Part shown: positions 8,282 to 16,811 of the stretch, piece after piece | How the letters are laid out: every line of letters begins with the position of its first letter | Position numbering within the stretch: the stretch's first letter is position 1 | NCBI RefSeq assembly: GCF_031200575.1 | Contig: NZ_CP133597.1 | Coordinates: 682,001 to 746,000, forward strand | Source: Ferroplasma sp. | GTDB lineage: Archaea; Thermoplasmatota; Thermoplasmata; Thermoplasmatales; Thermoplasmataceae | Reading direction: 5' to 3' | DNA: 64,000 bases | Translations under genes and position numbers: made by a program | The notes under the pieces: model-generated | Told to the model about the DNA's origin: nothing | The model's input: only the letters and a program-made list of their open reading frames with translations | Databases searched by the model: none

Positions 8282-10102
8282 GTGGATTACGTACCAGATA
8301 CATCTGTAATAGTCAGTGGGAAATTCAGGGAATACATAGCCGGAAAAAGTGATGTAAGGGTCATTCTCTCGGAAGCTATGATAGCAGAAATAGAGCATCA
8401 GGCAAATGAAGGAAGGTCCATAGGCTTTACTGCCCTGGAGGAACTCAAAAAGCTCAGGGAGCTATCCAATACCGGCAAAATATACATAGATTTTATGGGA
8501 AACCGCCCTATGGAATGGCAGATAAAAAATGCACACAGCGGTGAAATTGATAACATAATAAGGAATATAGCACTGGATAATAATGCAACACTGGTAACAG
8601 GGGATCACATCCAGAGTATAATTGCCTCAATAAAGGGAATCAACGTTGTATATATAAAAGGCGAGGAAAAAGACGTCAAGGATATTCAGGAATTTTTTGA
8701 TGAATATACATCATCCGTGCATTTAAAGGCAGGGATGAAACCACTCATAAAAACAGGAAAACCAGGGGAGGTCGTACTGAAGGAACTTGATTATATTGTA
8801 TCCTATGATGAGCTGGAAAAAATTGCATATAATATAGTACAGCGTGGAAAATTCGAGGACCAGTCATTTATTGAAATGGACATGTTCGGTGCCACAGTTA
8901 TACAGCTCAAAAACCTTAGAATAGTCATAACAAGACCCCCATTCTCGGATATAATGGAAATTACTGCTGTAAGGCCTGTTGTAAAAACCTCAATTGAGGA
9001 CTATAAACTGGACAAGAAGATTATGGACCGCCTTCAGAATAAGGCATATGGAATACTTGTTTCAGGTTCTCCCGGTGCTGGAAAGAGTACATTTGTTACC
9101 GCACTGGCTGAATATTACGCCTCAAAAAACAAAATTGTCAAAACCATGGAAAAGCCGAGGGATTTGCAGGTTAACGATAATATCACCCAGTATACAACAC
9201 TGGAAGGAGATATGGAGAAAACCGGGGATATCCTTCTGCTGGTCCGGGAAGACTACACAGTTTTTGATGAAATGAGGGTAACCTCAGATTTCAAGGTTTA
9301 TTCAGACTTGAGGCTTGCTGGAGTTGGAATGATAGGTGTGGTCCATTCGACACGTGCGGTGGATGCTATTCAGCGTTTCGTAGGCAGGATAGAACTTGGC
9401 CTTATACCGCAGGTGGTGGATACAGTCCTTTTCATAGAAGGTGGAAAGGTTGCACAGGTTCTCACCACAGATTATGAAATCAAGATTCCTTACGGGCTGA
9501 ATCAGGAAGACCTGGCAAGGCCGGTGATAGTTATAAGAGATTTTCTGAAAAACAAACCTGTTGCTGAGATTTATACTTTCGGTGACCAGGTTGTTGTGAT
9601 ACCTGTGGGAGATGAAAAAACAGGTCAGAACCCACTATTCGCACTTGCTGCGGCCAAGATAAGGGATGATATGATGCAGCTTCTTGATACAGATCATGTT
9701 GATGTTCAGGTAATGTCAGAGGGAAGGGTAACCATAAAAGTTCCTGATGCCAAGATACCTAAGCTCATAGGCAGGAAGGGTGAAACAGTAAACGGGCTGG
9801 AAAAATCCTACGGACTGAAGATTGATGTGGATACCCTGTCCGATGATGCAAATGTAATGCAGGATGCCATAATAGAGATTAAAAATAAAACACTGTTCAT
9901 AGATGTTGGGTCCAGGAACCGGCCTGTCAAGCTCTACGTTGATGGGATATCCATACTTTCTGCAAGAAGCTCATCAAAGGGGATGATTAAACTCAGGCTC
10001 AACAGTGACACTGGAAGCACAGTATATAAATATATTAAACAGGGAAAGAAGCTTCAGTACATGATCATGGAGGAACCAGAAATAAATAAATCTGCTAAAT
10101 GA
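8282..10102 (+). CDS. PIN domain - PilT/VirB11-type ATPase - KH domain protein
   Basis: Archaeal three-domain protein of the 'predicted ATPase, PilT family' group; its biological role is unsettled, though PIN plus KH implies RNA binding and possibly cleavage. The PIN domain (about 1-130) has Asp6 in VPDTSVI, Glu36/38 and Asp108 in TGDH. The secretion-ATPase-like domain (about 170-430) has Walker A GSPGAGKST (262-270) and an arginine/histidine-rich segment GVVHSTRAVDAIQRF. A KH-like motif KLIGRKGETVNGLEK lies near 495-510. The GTG at 8282 is chosen because translation then starts MDYVPDTSVI, directly at the first PIN strand, and because of the TATA box 26 nt upstream. An overlapping ATG at 8280 is out of frame. 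Confidence 0.88.
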   Translation: MDYVPDTSVIVSGKFREYIAGKSDVRVILSEAMIAEIEHQANEGRSIGFTALEELKKLRELSNTGKIYIDFMGNRPMEWQIKNAHSGEIDNIIRNIALDNNATLVTGDHIQSIIASIKGINVVYIKGEEKDVKDIQEFFDEYTSSVHLKAGMKPLIKTGKPGEVVLKELDYIVSYDELEKIAYNIVQRGKFEDQSFIEMDMFGATVIQLKNLRIVITRPPFSDIMEITAVRPVVKTSIEDYKLDKKIMDRLQNKAYGILVSGSPGAGKSTFVTALAEYYASKNKIVKTMEKPRDLQVNDNITQYTTLEGDMEKTGDILLLVREDYTVFDEMRVTSDFKVYSDLRLAGVGMIGVVHSTRAVDAIQRFVGRIELGLIPQVVDTVLFIEGGKVAQVLTTDYEIKIPYGLNQEDLARPVIVIRDFLKNKPVAEIYTFGDQVVVIPVGDEKTGQNPLFALAAAKIRDDMMQLLDTDHVDVQVMSEGRVTIKVPDAKIPKLIGRKGETVNGLEKSYGLKIDVDTLSDDANVMQDAIIEIKNKTLFIDVGSRNRPVKLYVDGISILSARSSSKGMIKLRLNSDTGSTVYKYIKQGKKLQYMIMEEPEINKSAK

Positions 10103-10104
10103 AG

Positions 10105-10114
10105 TTTAAATATT
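10105..10114 (+). promoter_or_regulatory. TATA-like box of DUF302 gene
   Basis: TTTAAATATT centred about 24 nt before the ATG at 10133, just after the upstream stop; predicts an independent leaderless transcript. Confidence 0.4.
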
Positions 10115-10132
10115 TTTCTGTAATATACAAAC

Positions 10133-10513
10133 ATGTATTCATATGAAAAAACATTCAATGCGGATGCCGAAGAGATTTTTGGAAAGGTACATAAATTGCT
10201 AAAGGAGGCTAACTGGCTTATACTTTCATATGTGGATGTGAAAGAGGTATTTACAAAGATGGATAAATCAATTGACCCATATTATATACTTGATGTTTGT
10301 TATCCTCCAGCTGCTGTTGACCTCATACATGACAATGAGGACATAGGCGCGTTTATACCGTGCAAAGTTGTCCTGATCCAGCACGGCAAAAGCACAAGGC
10401 TCATAATGCCAAAACCATCTGTACTTTCAAAGGAATACCTTGATACCGACGGAAAGGTTGCAGAAAAATATGAGACAGCATTAATAGAATTACTGGATAA
10501 AATAAATTCATAA
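10133..10513 (+). CDS. DUF302-family protein
   Basis: Small 126-aa soluble protein resembling DUF302, a family of unknown biochemical function found in archaea and bacteria. The visible family pattern is YYILDVCYPPAAVDLI (about 52-67) followed by IGAFIPCKVVLIQHGKSTRL (about 76-95), corresponding to the 'ilg.cnP..A...L......g..lPCkv.v......t.v' core with one conserved Cys in IPCKV. The C-terminal helix is acidic. It has its own TATA-like box. No catalytic residues are known for the family, so no function is assigned. Confidence 0.7.
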   Translation: MYSYEKTFNADAEEIFGKVHKLLKEANWLILSYVDVKEVFTKMDKSIDPYYILDVCYPPAAVDLIHDNEDIGAFIPCKVVLIQHGKSTRLIMPKPSVLSKEYLDTDGKVAEKYETALIELLDKINS

Positions 10514-10545
10514 AGTTTATTCGATGGAATTTATATGCAGTTTAA

Positions 10546-12063
10546 GTGATTGCTAAAAAGTCCCCACTGCTCATTTTCGGGCAGATTATAAATTCCCTTT
10601 TCGGTTATATAGGCCTCTTCTTTATTATAAGGTTTGTAGGATTGGAGGCATGGGGCTTCCTCAGTTTTTCCCTGGCCTTTATAGGTGTCCTGAGCATAGT
10701 AGGAGATCTGGGCTATGGGACTGCCCATCTTAGATTTCTTTCCTCAGGGGAATATGAGGAGGGCCAGTGCAACGGAACCTTCCTGACTGTAAGGGCAGTT
10801 CAAACATTTATTACAGTTTCCATTGTGCTGCTTTCCCTTTTTGTGTGGCTTGATGTACTCCACAGGGGCTTCCAGAGCAATGTGGAGATATATACAATTA
10901 TACTTCTGCTACCATATTTCTTCTTTAACAGATTGAAGGATGTACCAAATATATACTTTAACTCAAAAATGAAATCCGCCCGTATGTCCATACCACAGAT
11001 TACGGAGGCAATAGTGAGAAACTCTCTTTTCATTATTCTGGGAGCTGTATACTTTCTGAAAATACCCGGTTACAATACTGTAAGTGCCGCCGTAATCATG
11101 GCAATAATTTACAGCTTTTCATACTTCCTGTACTTTATAATATCATTCATGTTCGGGCGACCCTGGAAATTCAGCAGGCCATCAATGAAACTTTTCAGGG
11201 CATATACAAAAATAGCATATCCGCTTGCACTTGCCTCAATAATAGGAAGCGTGAGCGGGAACATAGACAAGGTTCTCATAGAATTTTACTGGCATGCAGT
11301 TGCAACAGGGGCATTTGCAAGCCTGCAGAAAATAACCGGTCCAATTACCACATTTGCCGGAACCATCAGTGTATTTTTTATACCGCTTCTCATGCGCAGC
11401 TCTGATCACGAAAAATTCAAGGGCGACGTCTCCTCATTTGAGAGGATAATATCACTATTTATCCTCCCTGCAGTCATTATTTTCATAGAACTGAGAGTTT
11501 ATGTGGCAAATTTGTGGTCCGCTTCTCTCATACCATATTCAGATATCCTTATATTCCTCTCCATTTCCGCATATCTGGTTGCCATTAACGCTGCATATTC
11601 CTCGAGCCTGGTGGCCCGCGGACTCACCAGGAGAATTGGGGAAATAACCGTCATTGCACTTATCATAAATATAATATTTGATCTGTTGCTCATTCCACCA
11701 TCAGTATTCGGCATTACATTTCTCTCACTGGGAGTGCTGGGTGGTGCTGTAAGTACATTTTTGGCAATGCTATTTGAAACAGTTGCCTACCGCCTCATTG
11801 TCATGAGGGCAGAATCCATGAAGCCAAATATAACAATATTTTATCAACTTCTGCCGGCATCCGCCCAGTTTATATTCCTGTATGGTGTTACCTATTATAT
11901 ACCAGTATACAGGATTATACTTTTCCTGCCTGTGGCCGCTGCATCCATTGTCATCTTCCTGGCATTTGCCATTCTAATCAGGCAGATAACCCTCAGGCAG
12001 GTAATCGAATTCATAAAGGCATTAAATCCATTTTCCTTTAAAAAGACATTCCGTAATGAATAA
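10546..12063 (+). CDS. Polysaccharide/lipid-linked oligosaccharide flippase (MATE/MVF-like, Wzx type)
   Basis: Membrane protein of 505 aa with 12-14 hydrophobic segments, matching the RfbX/Wzx class that moves lipid-linked sugars across the membrane. In a wall-less acidophile it could serve surface glycoprotein or glycolipid assembly. The N-terminus IFGQIINSLFGYIGLFFIIR and the following GLEAWGFLSFSLAFIGVL segment are typical, as is DLGYGTAHLRFLSSGE after the second helix. The start is the GTG at 10546; there is no earlier in-frame ATG and a TATA-like stretch lies about 28 nt upstream. No glycosyltransferases adjoin it here; the nearest candidate is at 18543. Confidence 0.8.
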   Translation: MIAKKSPLLIFGQIINSLFGYIGLFFIIRFVGLEAWGFLSFSLAFIGVLSIVGDLGYGTAHLRFLSSGEYEEGQCNGTFLTVRAVQTFITVSIVLLSLFVWLDVLHRGFQSNVEIYTIILLLPYFFFNRLKDVPNIYFNSKMKSARMSIPQITEAIVRNSLFIILGAVYFLKIPGYNTVSAAVIMAIIYSFSYFLYFIISFMFGRPWKFSRPSMKLFRAYTKIAYPLALASIIGSVSGNIDKVLIEFYWHAVATGAFASLQKITGPITTFAGTISVFFIPLLMRSSDHEKFKGDVSSFERIISLFILPAVIIFIELRVYVANLWSASLIPYSDILIFLSISAYLVAINAAYSSSLVARGLTRRIGEITVIALIINIIFDLLLIPPSVFGITFLSLGVLGGAVSTFLAMLFETVAYRLIVMRAESMKPNITIFYQLLPASAQFIFLYGVTYYIPVYRIILFLPVAAASIVIFLAFAILIRQITLRQVIEFIKALNPFSFKKTFRNE

Positions 12064-12074
12064 GTTTATATTTA
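12064..12074 (+). promoter_or_regulatory. TATA-like box of tRNA-binding protein/rfcL pair
   Basis: GTTTATATTTA centred about 24 nt upstream of the ATG at 12093; likely drives the tRNA-binding protein and rfcL together. Confidence 0.45.
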
Positions 12075-12092
12075 ATCGCTAAAATACAGGTT

Positions 12093-12419
12093 ATGGAAGA
12101 GATAAGCATAGATGAGTTCCATAAACTTGATATCAGGGTAGGCAGGGTAGTTGAATGTGAAAAGGTAGAAAAATCAAGAAATTTATTGAAAATAATAGTT
12201 GATCTTGGAGAAGAAAAGAAGCAGATCATTTCCAGCATATCAAATTACTATACGCCGGAGGAGATGATGGGAAAACAGCTAATTATCCTGAACAATCTGG
12301 AGCCGGCCAAATTTATGGGCCTGGAGAGCCAGGGTATGCTTCTGGCTGTGGAAGATGATAATGGCGTTTCCCTCTTAAAGCCTGACAGGGAAATGGCCCC
12401 GGGAACGCGGGTACACTAA
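12093..12419 (+). CDS. tRNA-binding OB-fold protein (MetRS beta/Trbp111-like)
   Basis: Stand-alone 108-aa EMAP/Trbp111-type OB-fold, the same domain as the C-terminal extension of methionyl-tRNA synthetase. Diagnostic pieces are the opening 'FHKLDIRVGRVVECEKV' (residues 9-25), KQIISSISNYYTPEEM near the middle, 'IILNNLEPAKFMGLESQGML' around 65-84 and PGTRVH at the C-terminus. It probably dimerises and binds tRNA non-specifically or assists MetRS; the synthetase gene is not in the window. The stop overlaps the rfcL ATG by one base (TAATG), so the two are translationally coupled. Confidence 0.85.
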   Translation: MEEISIDEFHKLDIRVGRVVECEKVEKSRNLLKIIVDLGEEKKQIISSISNYYTPEEMMGKQLIILNNLEPAKFMGLESQGMLLAVEDDNGVSLLKPDREMAPGTRVH

Positions 12420-13654
12420 TGTCATTTGCTGATGATTACAGGCCTGGGGATATAAATGCGCTGATACTCAGTAACGAGGCAAGGGAGGCAATGATTTCGT
12501 GGATTAATTCCTGGATTAACCACTCCGAAACAAAAAAGGCCTTAATACTCTGGGGGCAGCAGGGCATCGGAAAAACCAGCACTGCCTATGCACTGGCAAA
12601 TTATGCCGGTCTTGGCATCATAGAGATGAACGCGTCCGAACAGAGAAATAGGGAAAATATGAAAAAGGTGGCTCTAATGGCCTCCGAGTACAGGGACCTA
12701 TTTGATGAAAATACGAAGATGCCGGATAAACTTATACTGATTGATGAGGCAGACAATATCTTTGAATCAAGAAATAAATCAACGGGTGGCGACTCTGGTG
12801 GAATATCAGAATTGCTTGACATAATTAAAAATACAAAAAATCCCGTTGTAATAACCATGAATGATTATTATGCATTCAAGGCAAAAAACAATGCCAGGGA
12901 AATAATATCCCGCTCACTGGACATTGAAATGACTCCTTATAGAAGAAAAAATGAGGTCAATTATAAAAACTTCAGGCATTCAGTTGAACAGGTTTTAAAG
13001 AAAATAGCAGGAAATGAAAAAATAGCAATAACCGATATGCAAATAGATGATATTATAAAATCAAATGAACCGGACATCAGGGCCATGATTAATGACCTTT
13101 ACCTGTACAAAGTTCATGAACATGATTATGGCACCAATAGCAGGGATACATCAGAATCCATATATTACCTCACATCAGACACATTCCGGACATCAGACTA
13201 TGACTCACTGGTTCGTTCATTGTCCAGAATGGATGAGGATACAGATTTTTACATGAAATGGATAAATGAAAATATAGGATACGAGTACAGCGATACAGAG
13301 GACCTGGCAAATGCATACGACCTCCTATCCATGGCAGATGTTTACTATGGCAACAGGTTCAGGGATTTCTCGCTGGATAACTACGCTAAGGAGGTAACAG
13401 CCGGCATCTCACTGGTGGTTAAGGCAAAGAACAGCCATTATGTAAAATACAATTTCCCGTCATACATAAAAAAGCTCGGAATGAGGAAGAAGAATGCAGA
13501 AATTTTCAATAATACCATGTTTGCTGGGCGCATGGCCTCCATATCACATACTTCCATATCAACAATTTCGAGAAATATGTGGTTTTACAATATTATAAAA
13601 AGGAAAGATAAGAAGATGTATTCATTAATCTCCTCAATACTGGATACAAAATAA
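12419..13654 (+). CDS. rfcL: Replication factor C large subunit
   Basis: AAA+ subunit of the clamp loader that places PCNA on primed DNA. The 411-aa protein has Walker A GQQGIGKTS (46-54), Walker B LILIDEAD (105-112), a sensor-1 region VVITMNDYYAF near 138-148 and the RFC C-terminal helical collar. Unlike many archaeal RfcL proteins it has no long C-terminal extension with a clear PIP box; the end SLISSILDTK is short. The ATG overlaps the preceding stop as TAATG. The small subunit gene is not in the window. Confidence 0.9.
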   Translation: MSFADDYRPGDINALILSNEAREAMISWINSWINHSETKKALILWGQQGIGKTSTAYALANYAGLGIIEMNASEQRNRENMKKVALMASEYRDLFDENTKMPDKLILIDEADNIFESRNKSTGGDSGGISELLDIIKNTKNPVVITMNDYYAFKAKNNAREIISRSLDIEMTPYRRKNEVNYKNFRHSVEQVLKKIAGNEKIAITDMQIDDIIKSNEPDIRAMINDLYLYKVHEHDYGTNSRDTSESIYYLTSDTFRTSDYDSLVRSLSRMDEDTDFYMKWINENIGYEYSDTEDLANAYDLLSMADVYYGNRFRDFSLDNYAKEVTAGISLVVKAKNSHYVKYNFPSYIKKLGMRKKNAEIFNNTMFAGRMASISHTSISTISRNMWFYNIIKRKDKKMYSLISSILDTK

Positions 13655-13662
13655 TTGCCATT

Positions 13663-13941
13663 TCATGGATGCACCGGATTATTAACAATGCTGTCCATAC
13701 AGGACTTGCATTTTTTTATGGTTCCGCTTACAGTTATTATCTTCCCACCCTTTTTTTCTATTATGTCACAAACGGTTTTTTTATTCATCTGGTTACACAT
13801 CAATATGGAAAAATTGTTGTTTCTGTATTTTCTTTTTACCTGATAACAGTTATATATATACCTGTCATTTTTTTCGGCATCGGATTCCCATAATACCAGT
13901 ATGTATCTCTTTCTTATAACAGATCCTTTCAACAATACCAT
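13663..13941 (-). CDS. rnp2: RNase P protein component 2 (Pop5 homologue)
   Basis: Protein subunit of archaeal RNase P, which removes the 5' leader of pre-tRNAs. The 92-aa basic protein has the Pop5-like first strand RKRYILVLWESD (10-21) and the hallmark C-terminal segment KIITVSGTIKKCKSCM (about 67-82), matching the conserved 'v.gvSGTikka' region. It is shorter than typical archaeal Pop5 (about 115-120 aa). In many euryarchaea pop5 sits beside rpl15e in the exosome superoperon; here it is next to rpl15e but on the opposite strand, supporting the call. It ends 9 nt beyond the rfcL stop on the facing strand. ORFs on the plus strand here look like shadows. Confidence 0.7.
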   Translation of the reverse strand: MVLLKGSVIRKRYILVLWESDAEKNDRYIYNCYQVKRKYRNNNFSILMCNQMNKKTVCDIIEKKGGKIITVSGTIKKCKSCMDSIVNNPVHP

Positions 13942-14040
13942 ATATTCCCTTACTATTTTGATTTTATTGTTAAATGCCAGTGCAATAAACCATAGTTTAT
14001 GTATTGATTTTTATGGCATCTGGAATAAAAATCTATAAAT

Positions 14041-14053
14041 ATTATTTATAAAT
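14041..14053 (+). promoter_or_regulatory. TATA-like box of rpl15e
   Basis: ATTATTTATAAAT centred near 14047, 22 nt before the GTG at 14069 and 31 nt before the ATG at 14078. It cannot by itself choose between the two starts. Confidence 0.45.
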
Positions 14054-14077
14054 AGAGTACCAACTAAAGTGAATAAT

Positions 14078-14665
14078 ATGGAAACTTCATACAGTTTAAT
14101 AAGGGATGAATGGAAACACCTCAAAAAATCAAGCATATACGGTCTTCAAAAGGAAAGAATGATTGGCTGGAGAAGGGGAAATGCCATTGAAAGAGTAGAG
14201 CGCCCCACCAGACTTGACAAGGCAAGAAATGTTGGGTACAAGGCAAAGGAAGGATACCTAGTTGTAAGGGCCAGGGTTAGAAGAGGCGGACAGCACAAGC
14301 CAAAGATAATGGGTGGCAGAAGACCCAGAAGGCTTGCATATACAAAGATGACTCTTAAAAAGAATATCCAGGTTATAGCAGAGGAGAGGGTTGCAGATAA
14401 ATACCCTAATACAGAGGTTTTGAACTCCTACTATGTAGGTGAGGATGGGCTTTACAAATACTACGAGGTAATACTGGTAGACAAGGCAACGCCGGCAATA
14501 TACAATGATCCTAAAATTTCATGGATTGTAGAACCCCAGAATAAGGGAAGGGCATACAGGGGTTTAACATCCGCAGCTTATAAAAACAGGGGACTTGGGC
14601 ACGGGAGGCTTGGAAGTGATAAAAGCAGGCCATCCATAAGATCCAATGGAAGGCTTCGCAAATAA
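14078..14665 (+). CDS. rpl15e: Ribosomal protein L15e
   Basis: Large-subunit ribosomal protein found only in archaea and eukaryotes. The 195-aa basic protein carries the family pattern throughout: an N-terminal [34 protein letters not shown] near 30-50, [19 protein letters not shown] near 68-88 and the C-terminal [20 protein letters not shown]. The ATG at 14078 is preferred because the family starts with a Met two to four residues before the Y..IR.EWK block; a GTG at 14069 would add three residues. It is followed at once by tRNA-Ser. Confidence 0.95.
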   Translation: METSYSLIRDEWKHLKKSSIYGLQKERMIGWRRGNAIERVERPTRLDKARNVGYKAKEGYLVVRARVRRGGQHKPKIMGGRRPRRLAYTKMTLKKNIQVIAEERVADKYPNTEVLNSYYVGEDGLYKYYEVILVDKATPAIYNDPKISWIVEPQNKGRAYRGLTSAAYKNRGLGHGRLGSDKSRPSIRSNGRLRK

Positions 14666-14673
14666 TTTTTAAT

Positions 14674-14753
14674 GCCACGGTGGCCCAGTGGTACGGCGCC
14701 AGCCTTGAGAGCTGGTTCCCTTGTGGATCGGGTGTTCGAATCACCCCCGTGGC
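14674..14753 (+). tRNA. tRNA-Ser (UGA anticodon)
   Basis: Folds as a class II tRNA of 80 nt. The acceptor stem GCCACGG pairs with CCGTGGC at 14747-14753. The D arm contains AGTGGTA. The anticodon stem CCAGC/GCTGG encloses loop CTTGAGA, giving anticodon TGA. A short variable arm TCC-CTTGT-GGA is present, and the T arm is GGGTG-TTCGAAT-CACCC. The long variable arm agrees with serine. CCA is not encoded. It lies 8 nt after rpl15e and may be processed from the same transcript. Confidence 0.95.
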
Positions 14754-14779
14754 GTTTATAAGATCTGTTTGGTGATACC

Positions 14780-15379
14780 ATGGATGAACTGGATAAATTG
14801 AGGAATAATGCAATAGATTTTCTTTTTAATGTTGATATAATAGAGGATTGTACGTACGTAAGCAGGGATGATTTTGTTCAGGGTGGGCTTGAGTATGACG
14901 ACCTTGATTACCAGGATATAAATATGCTTTTTACTGTTGATGACTTCACAGTGCTGAATCTTAATGGTGATAGGGCTGACAAACTAATAATAAACTTCAA
15001 CGGGATACACGGGGATGACCCTGAAAACTTTGATGATAGGGAATTCTATAAAAACAAATACAGGTCTGTTATGGAAAGGGCCAGCAATGTATCCATGATA
15101 AATATAATACCACTAAGGACAAAGGAAAAGGAAACATTCCTTAACCTGTTCGAGAGGACAGAATTTAATGGCATTGTTACATTTGACTTTATGATAGAAT
15201 CACTGTTCAGGACATATATATTACCGGTAATAGACATAATAAAACCCCATGAGGTTCTCGTGCTTGATCCCATGATAAGCGAATCCCTTAAGGCAATAAT
15301 TGACAAGGACACCAAGTTACAGGAACTTCCAATAAAACTGTATAATGGAATTTCTGAATATATGGAAGAAACCATGTGA
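14780..15379 (+). CDS. Conserved-looking acidic protein of unknown function
   Basis: 199-aa soluble, acidic protein that I do not recognise. No signal peptide, membrane segment or cysteine cluster is evident. The pattern alternates hydrophobic strands and helices (DKLIINFNGIH, ASNVSMINIIPLR, EFNGIVTFDFMI, PHEVLVLDPMIS), suggestive of a compact alpha/beta fold. A GGTGAT Shine-Dalgarno-like sequence at 14771-14776 lies 3 nt before the ATG, and a TATA-like stretch at 14753-14763 could also give a near-leaderless start. Its TGA overlaps a GTG candidate start of the next gene. Position between tRNA-Ser and an acetyltransferase gives no firm hint of function. Confidence 0.6.
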   Translation: MDELDKLRNNAIDFLFNVDIIEDCTYVSRDDFVQGGLEYDDLDYQDINMLFTVDDFTVLNLNGDRADKLIINFNGIHGDDPENFDDREFYKNKYRSVMERASNVSMINIIPLRTKEKETFLNLFERTEFNGIVTFDFMIESLFRTYILPVIDIIKPHEVLVLDPMISESLKAIIDKDTKLQELPIKLYNGISEYMEETM

Positions 15380-15420
15380 CCTTGCAGTCAAATTATATAT
15401 CTATCTGCAATATGATTAAC

Positions 15421-15870
15421 ATGCATGTAAGGTTTTATTCGGATAGGGACTTTAGTTCCATATCCATAGTTGAAAAAAAAGCCTTTGGGGAAGGTGCATA
15501 CAGTAATTATATGCTTAAAATGATGCTCAAAAGCCCTCATAGTTTTACCATGGTTATTGAAGATGGTTCATCTATATATGGATATGCGACAATAGAGCCA
15601 CTGGACTCAAGATCTGTTGATATAGAAAGTATAGGTATAATTCCAGAACAGCATGGCAGGGGCCTGGGCTCACTTTTGATAGAAGCAATGGAGGCAGAAG
15701 CTGCCAGGAGAGGCTACAGAGAGGTATTTCTTGAGGTCAGGGAAAAAAATACGGGTGCCATTAATTTCTATAAGAAACATGGTTATAGCATTTTTGAATT
15801 CCTTCCAGGATATTACACAATAAGCTATGAAGGGTCCACAAATGCATACAGGATGAAAAAAATTATATGA
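15421..15870 (+). CDS. GNAT-family N-acetyltransferase (RimI-like)
   Basis: Acetyl-CoA-dependent acyltransferase, most like RimI/Ard1-type protein N-terminal acetyltransferases. The acetyl-CoA motif is IGIIPEQHGRGLGSLLIEAM (the Q-x-x-G-x-G/A signature), followed by VFLEVREKNTGAINFYKKHGY, the conserved C-terminal 'N..A..fY...GF' segment. The ATG at 15421 is preferred because translation then starts at the first GNAT strand (MHVRFYSDRDF) and a TATA-like element (15391-15400) lies about 25 nt upstream. The same frame is open back to a GTG at 15376 that overlaps the previous stop. Substrate unknown; ribosomal or chromatin proteins are plausible. Confidence 0.8.
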   Translation: MHVRFYSDRDFSSISIVEKKAFGEGAYSNYMLKMMLKSPHSFTMVIEDGSSIYGYATIEPLDSRSVDIESIGIIPEQHGRGLGSLLIEAMEAEAARRGYREVFLEVREKNTGAINFYKKHGYSIFEFLPGYYTISYEGSTNAYRMKKII

Positions 15871-15906
15871 TAACGAAGAAAAAAGGACAGTCACTTATGT
15901 CCCCTA

Positions 15907-16020
15907 TCAATTCCGCCTAATCCGGCCAATTAACTGTTTAAACTCATCCCTGTTTCTCTGTTGCTTAAATACTGCAAGGTCAAAAAAGAGGTATTCTTCC
16001 CTTCTCTTTCTATGTACCAT
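15907..16020 (-). CDS. Possible 37-aa basic protein downstream of the Snf7-like gene
   Basis: A short ORF starting ATG at 16020, 14 nt after the stop of the coiled-coil (Snf7/CdvB-like) gene on the same strand. The product begins MVHRKRREEYLFFDLAVFKQ and ends in a basic amphipathic-looking tail (QLIGRIRRN). The amino acid composition (Arg/Lys-rich with an aromatic LFFDLAVF core) looks protein-like rather than random AT-rich sequence. No Shine-Dalgarno is visible. Its place as last gene of the ESCRT-like cluster is the main reason to list it. Existence is unproven. Confidence 0.35.
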   Translation of the reverse strand: MVHRKRREEYLFFDLAVFKQQRNRDEFKQLIGRIRRN

Positions 16021-16033
16021 AATAATCTAAAAC

Positions 16034-16654
16034 TCATTTCTGAGACTCACTTTCTGTGTTTCTTTTTTCCAGTTCCTTGTCTATTTCATCCACCTTCTGA
16101 TCCTCTGTTTTTGGCCTTGATGCAGTTCTTTTCAGGAAATTCGTAAGAAGCTGATCCTCTGAAATTGGTGATTCTGCACCTTCGTTGAATCCAAGGTTTT
16201 CATTTATTTGTTCCACCTGATCATTGATGGAGTTCAGGTTGCTGTCTGCTATATCCTTTATGCTTGTCAGGGATTTCATATAGGTGGCCTGCTGGTCAGG
16301 TGTAATTTTCAGTGCCTGGAATATAACCTCACTGTTTGCTATAAGATCCATTGCCTTGCCAGCATCATTGAACATATCAAGCTGGGATGAAATAGAATCC
16401 AGAAGTATGTTGGTTCTGTCAAAATATGTGATAAATGATCTCACATCATTAATCTGCTTTGAGAGTCCATGTTCTATATCTGCATAGTTTCTCTCCTCTG
16501 CAGCCTTCCTGCTTTCTTCCAGGGACTGTGCCCTTTTGAGAAGCGCCCTTATGGCCCTCTTTAGGTTCATCTGTAAATCCTTAATTTTTACTTTAGTCTC
16601 CTCAAGCTGCTCCTCCTTTGTGAGCTGGTGCTTTTTTTTAGGCAAAATGGACAT
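16034..16654 (-). CDS. Coiled-coil protein, probable Snf7/ESCRT-III (CdvB-like) homologue
   Basis: 206-aa, helix-rich, charged protein without Cys or membrane segments. The layout resembles ESCRT-III/CdvB: a basic N-terminal helical hairpin (LKRAIRALLKRAQSLEESRK about 31-50, RSFITYFDRTNILLDSISSQ about 72-91), a middle with regular hydrophobic spacing (MDLIANSEVIFQALKI), then an acidic linker and C-terminal helix DEIDKELEKR that could serve as a MIT-interacting motif. The call depends heavily on the neighbouring MIT-AAA ATPase; a generic coiled-coil protein is the alternative. ATG 16654 is chosen because upstream in-frame residues are not protein-like. Confidence 0.6.
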   Translation of the reverse strand: MSILPKKKHQLTKEEQLEETKVKIKDLQMNLKRAIRALLKRAQSLEESRKAAEERNYADIEHGLSKQINDVRSFITYFDRTNILLDSISSQLDMFNDAGKAMDLIANSEVIFQALKITPDQQATYMKSLTSIKDIADSNLNSINDQVEQINENLGFNEGAESPISEDQLLTNFLKRTASRPKTEDQKVDEIDKELEKRNTESESQK

Positions 16655-16811
16655 AATATTTATAGTATTTACCCTGTAATAAACATTTCGGTGTGAAACC
16701 AGGCAGCAATTATACAGGGTACTCTTCAAACCTCAGGTTTTATTGCCCCGGGAATAAAATTTTTATAACCATGGAATATTAGGATTTATCGTCATTCTGG
16801 ATAACCAGGTT

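Noticed and set aside
13655-13893. Two plus-strand ORFs opposite the Pop5 candidate
   Set aside because: The minus-strand frame carries recognisable Pop5 segments; the plus-strand products are only Phe/Ile-rich strings.
16655-16675. TATA-like CTATAAATA just upstream of the Snf7-like gene
   Set aside because: It lies only about 8 nt before the ATG at 16654, too close to promote that start; a further TATA-like stretch near 16755-16765 is more plausible.
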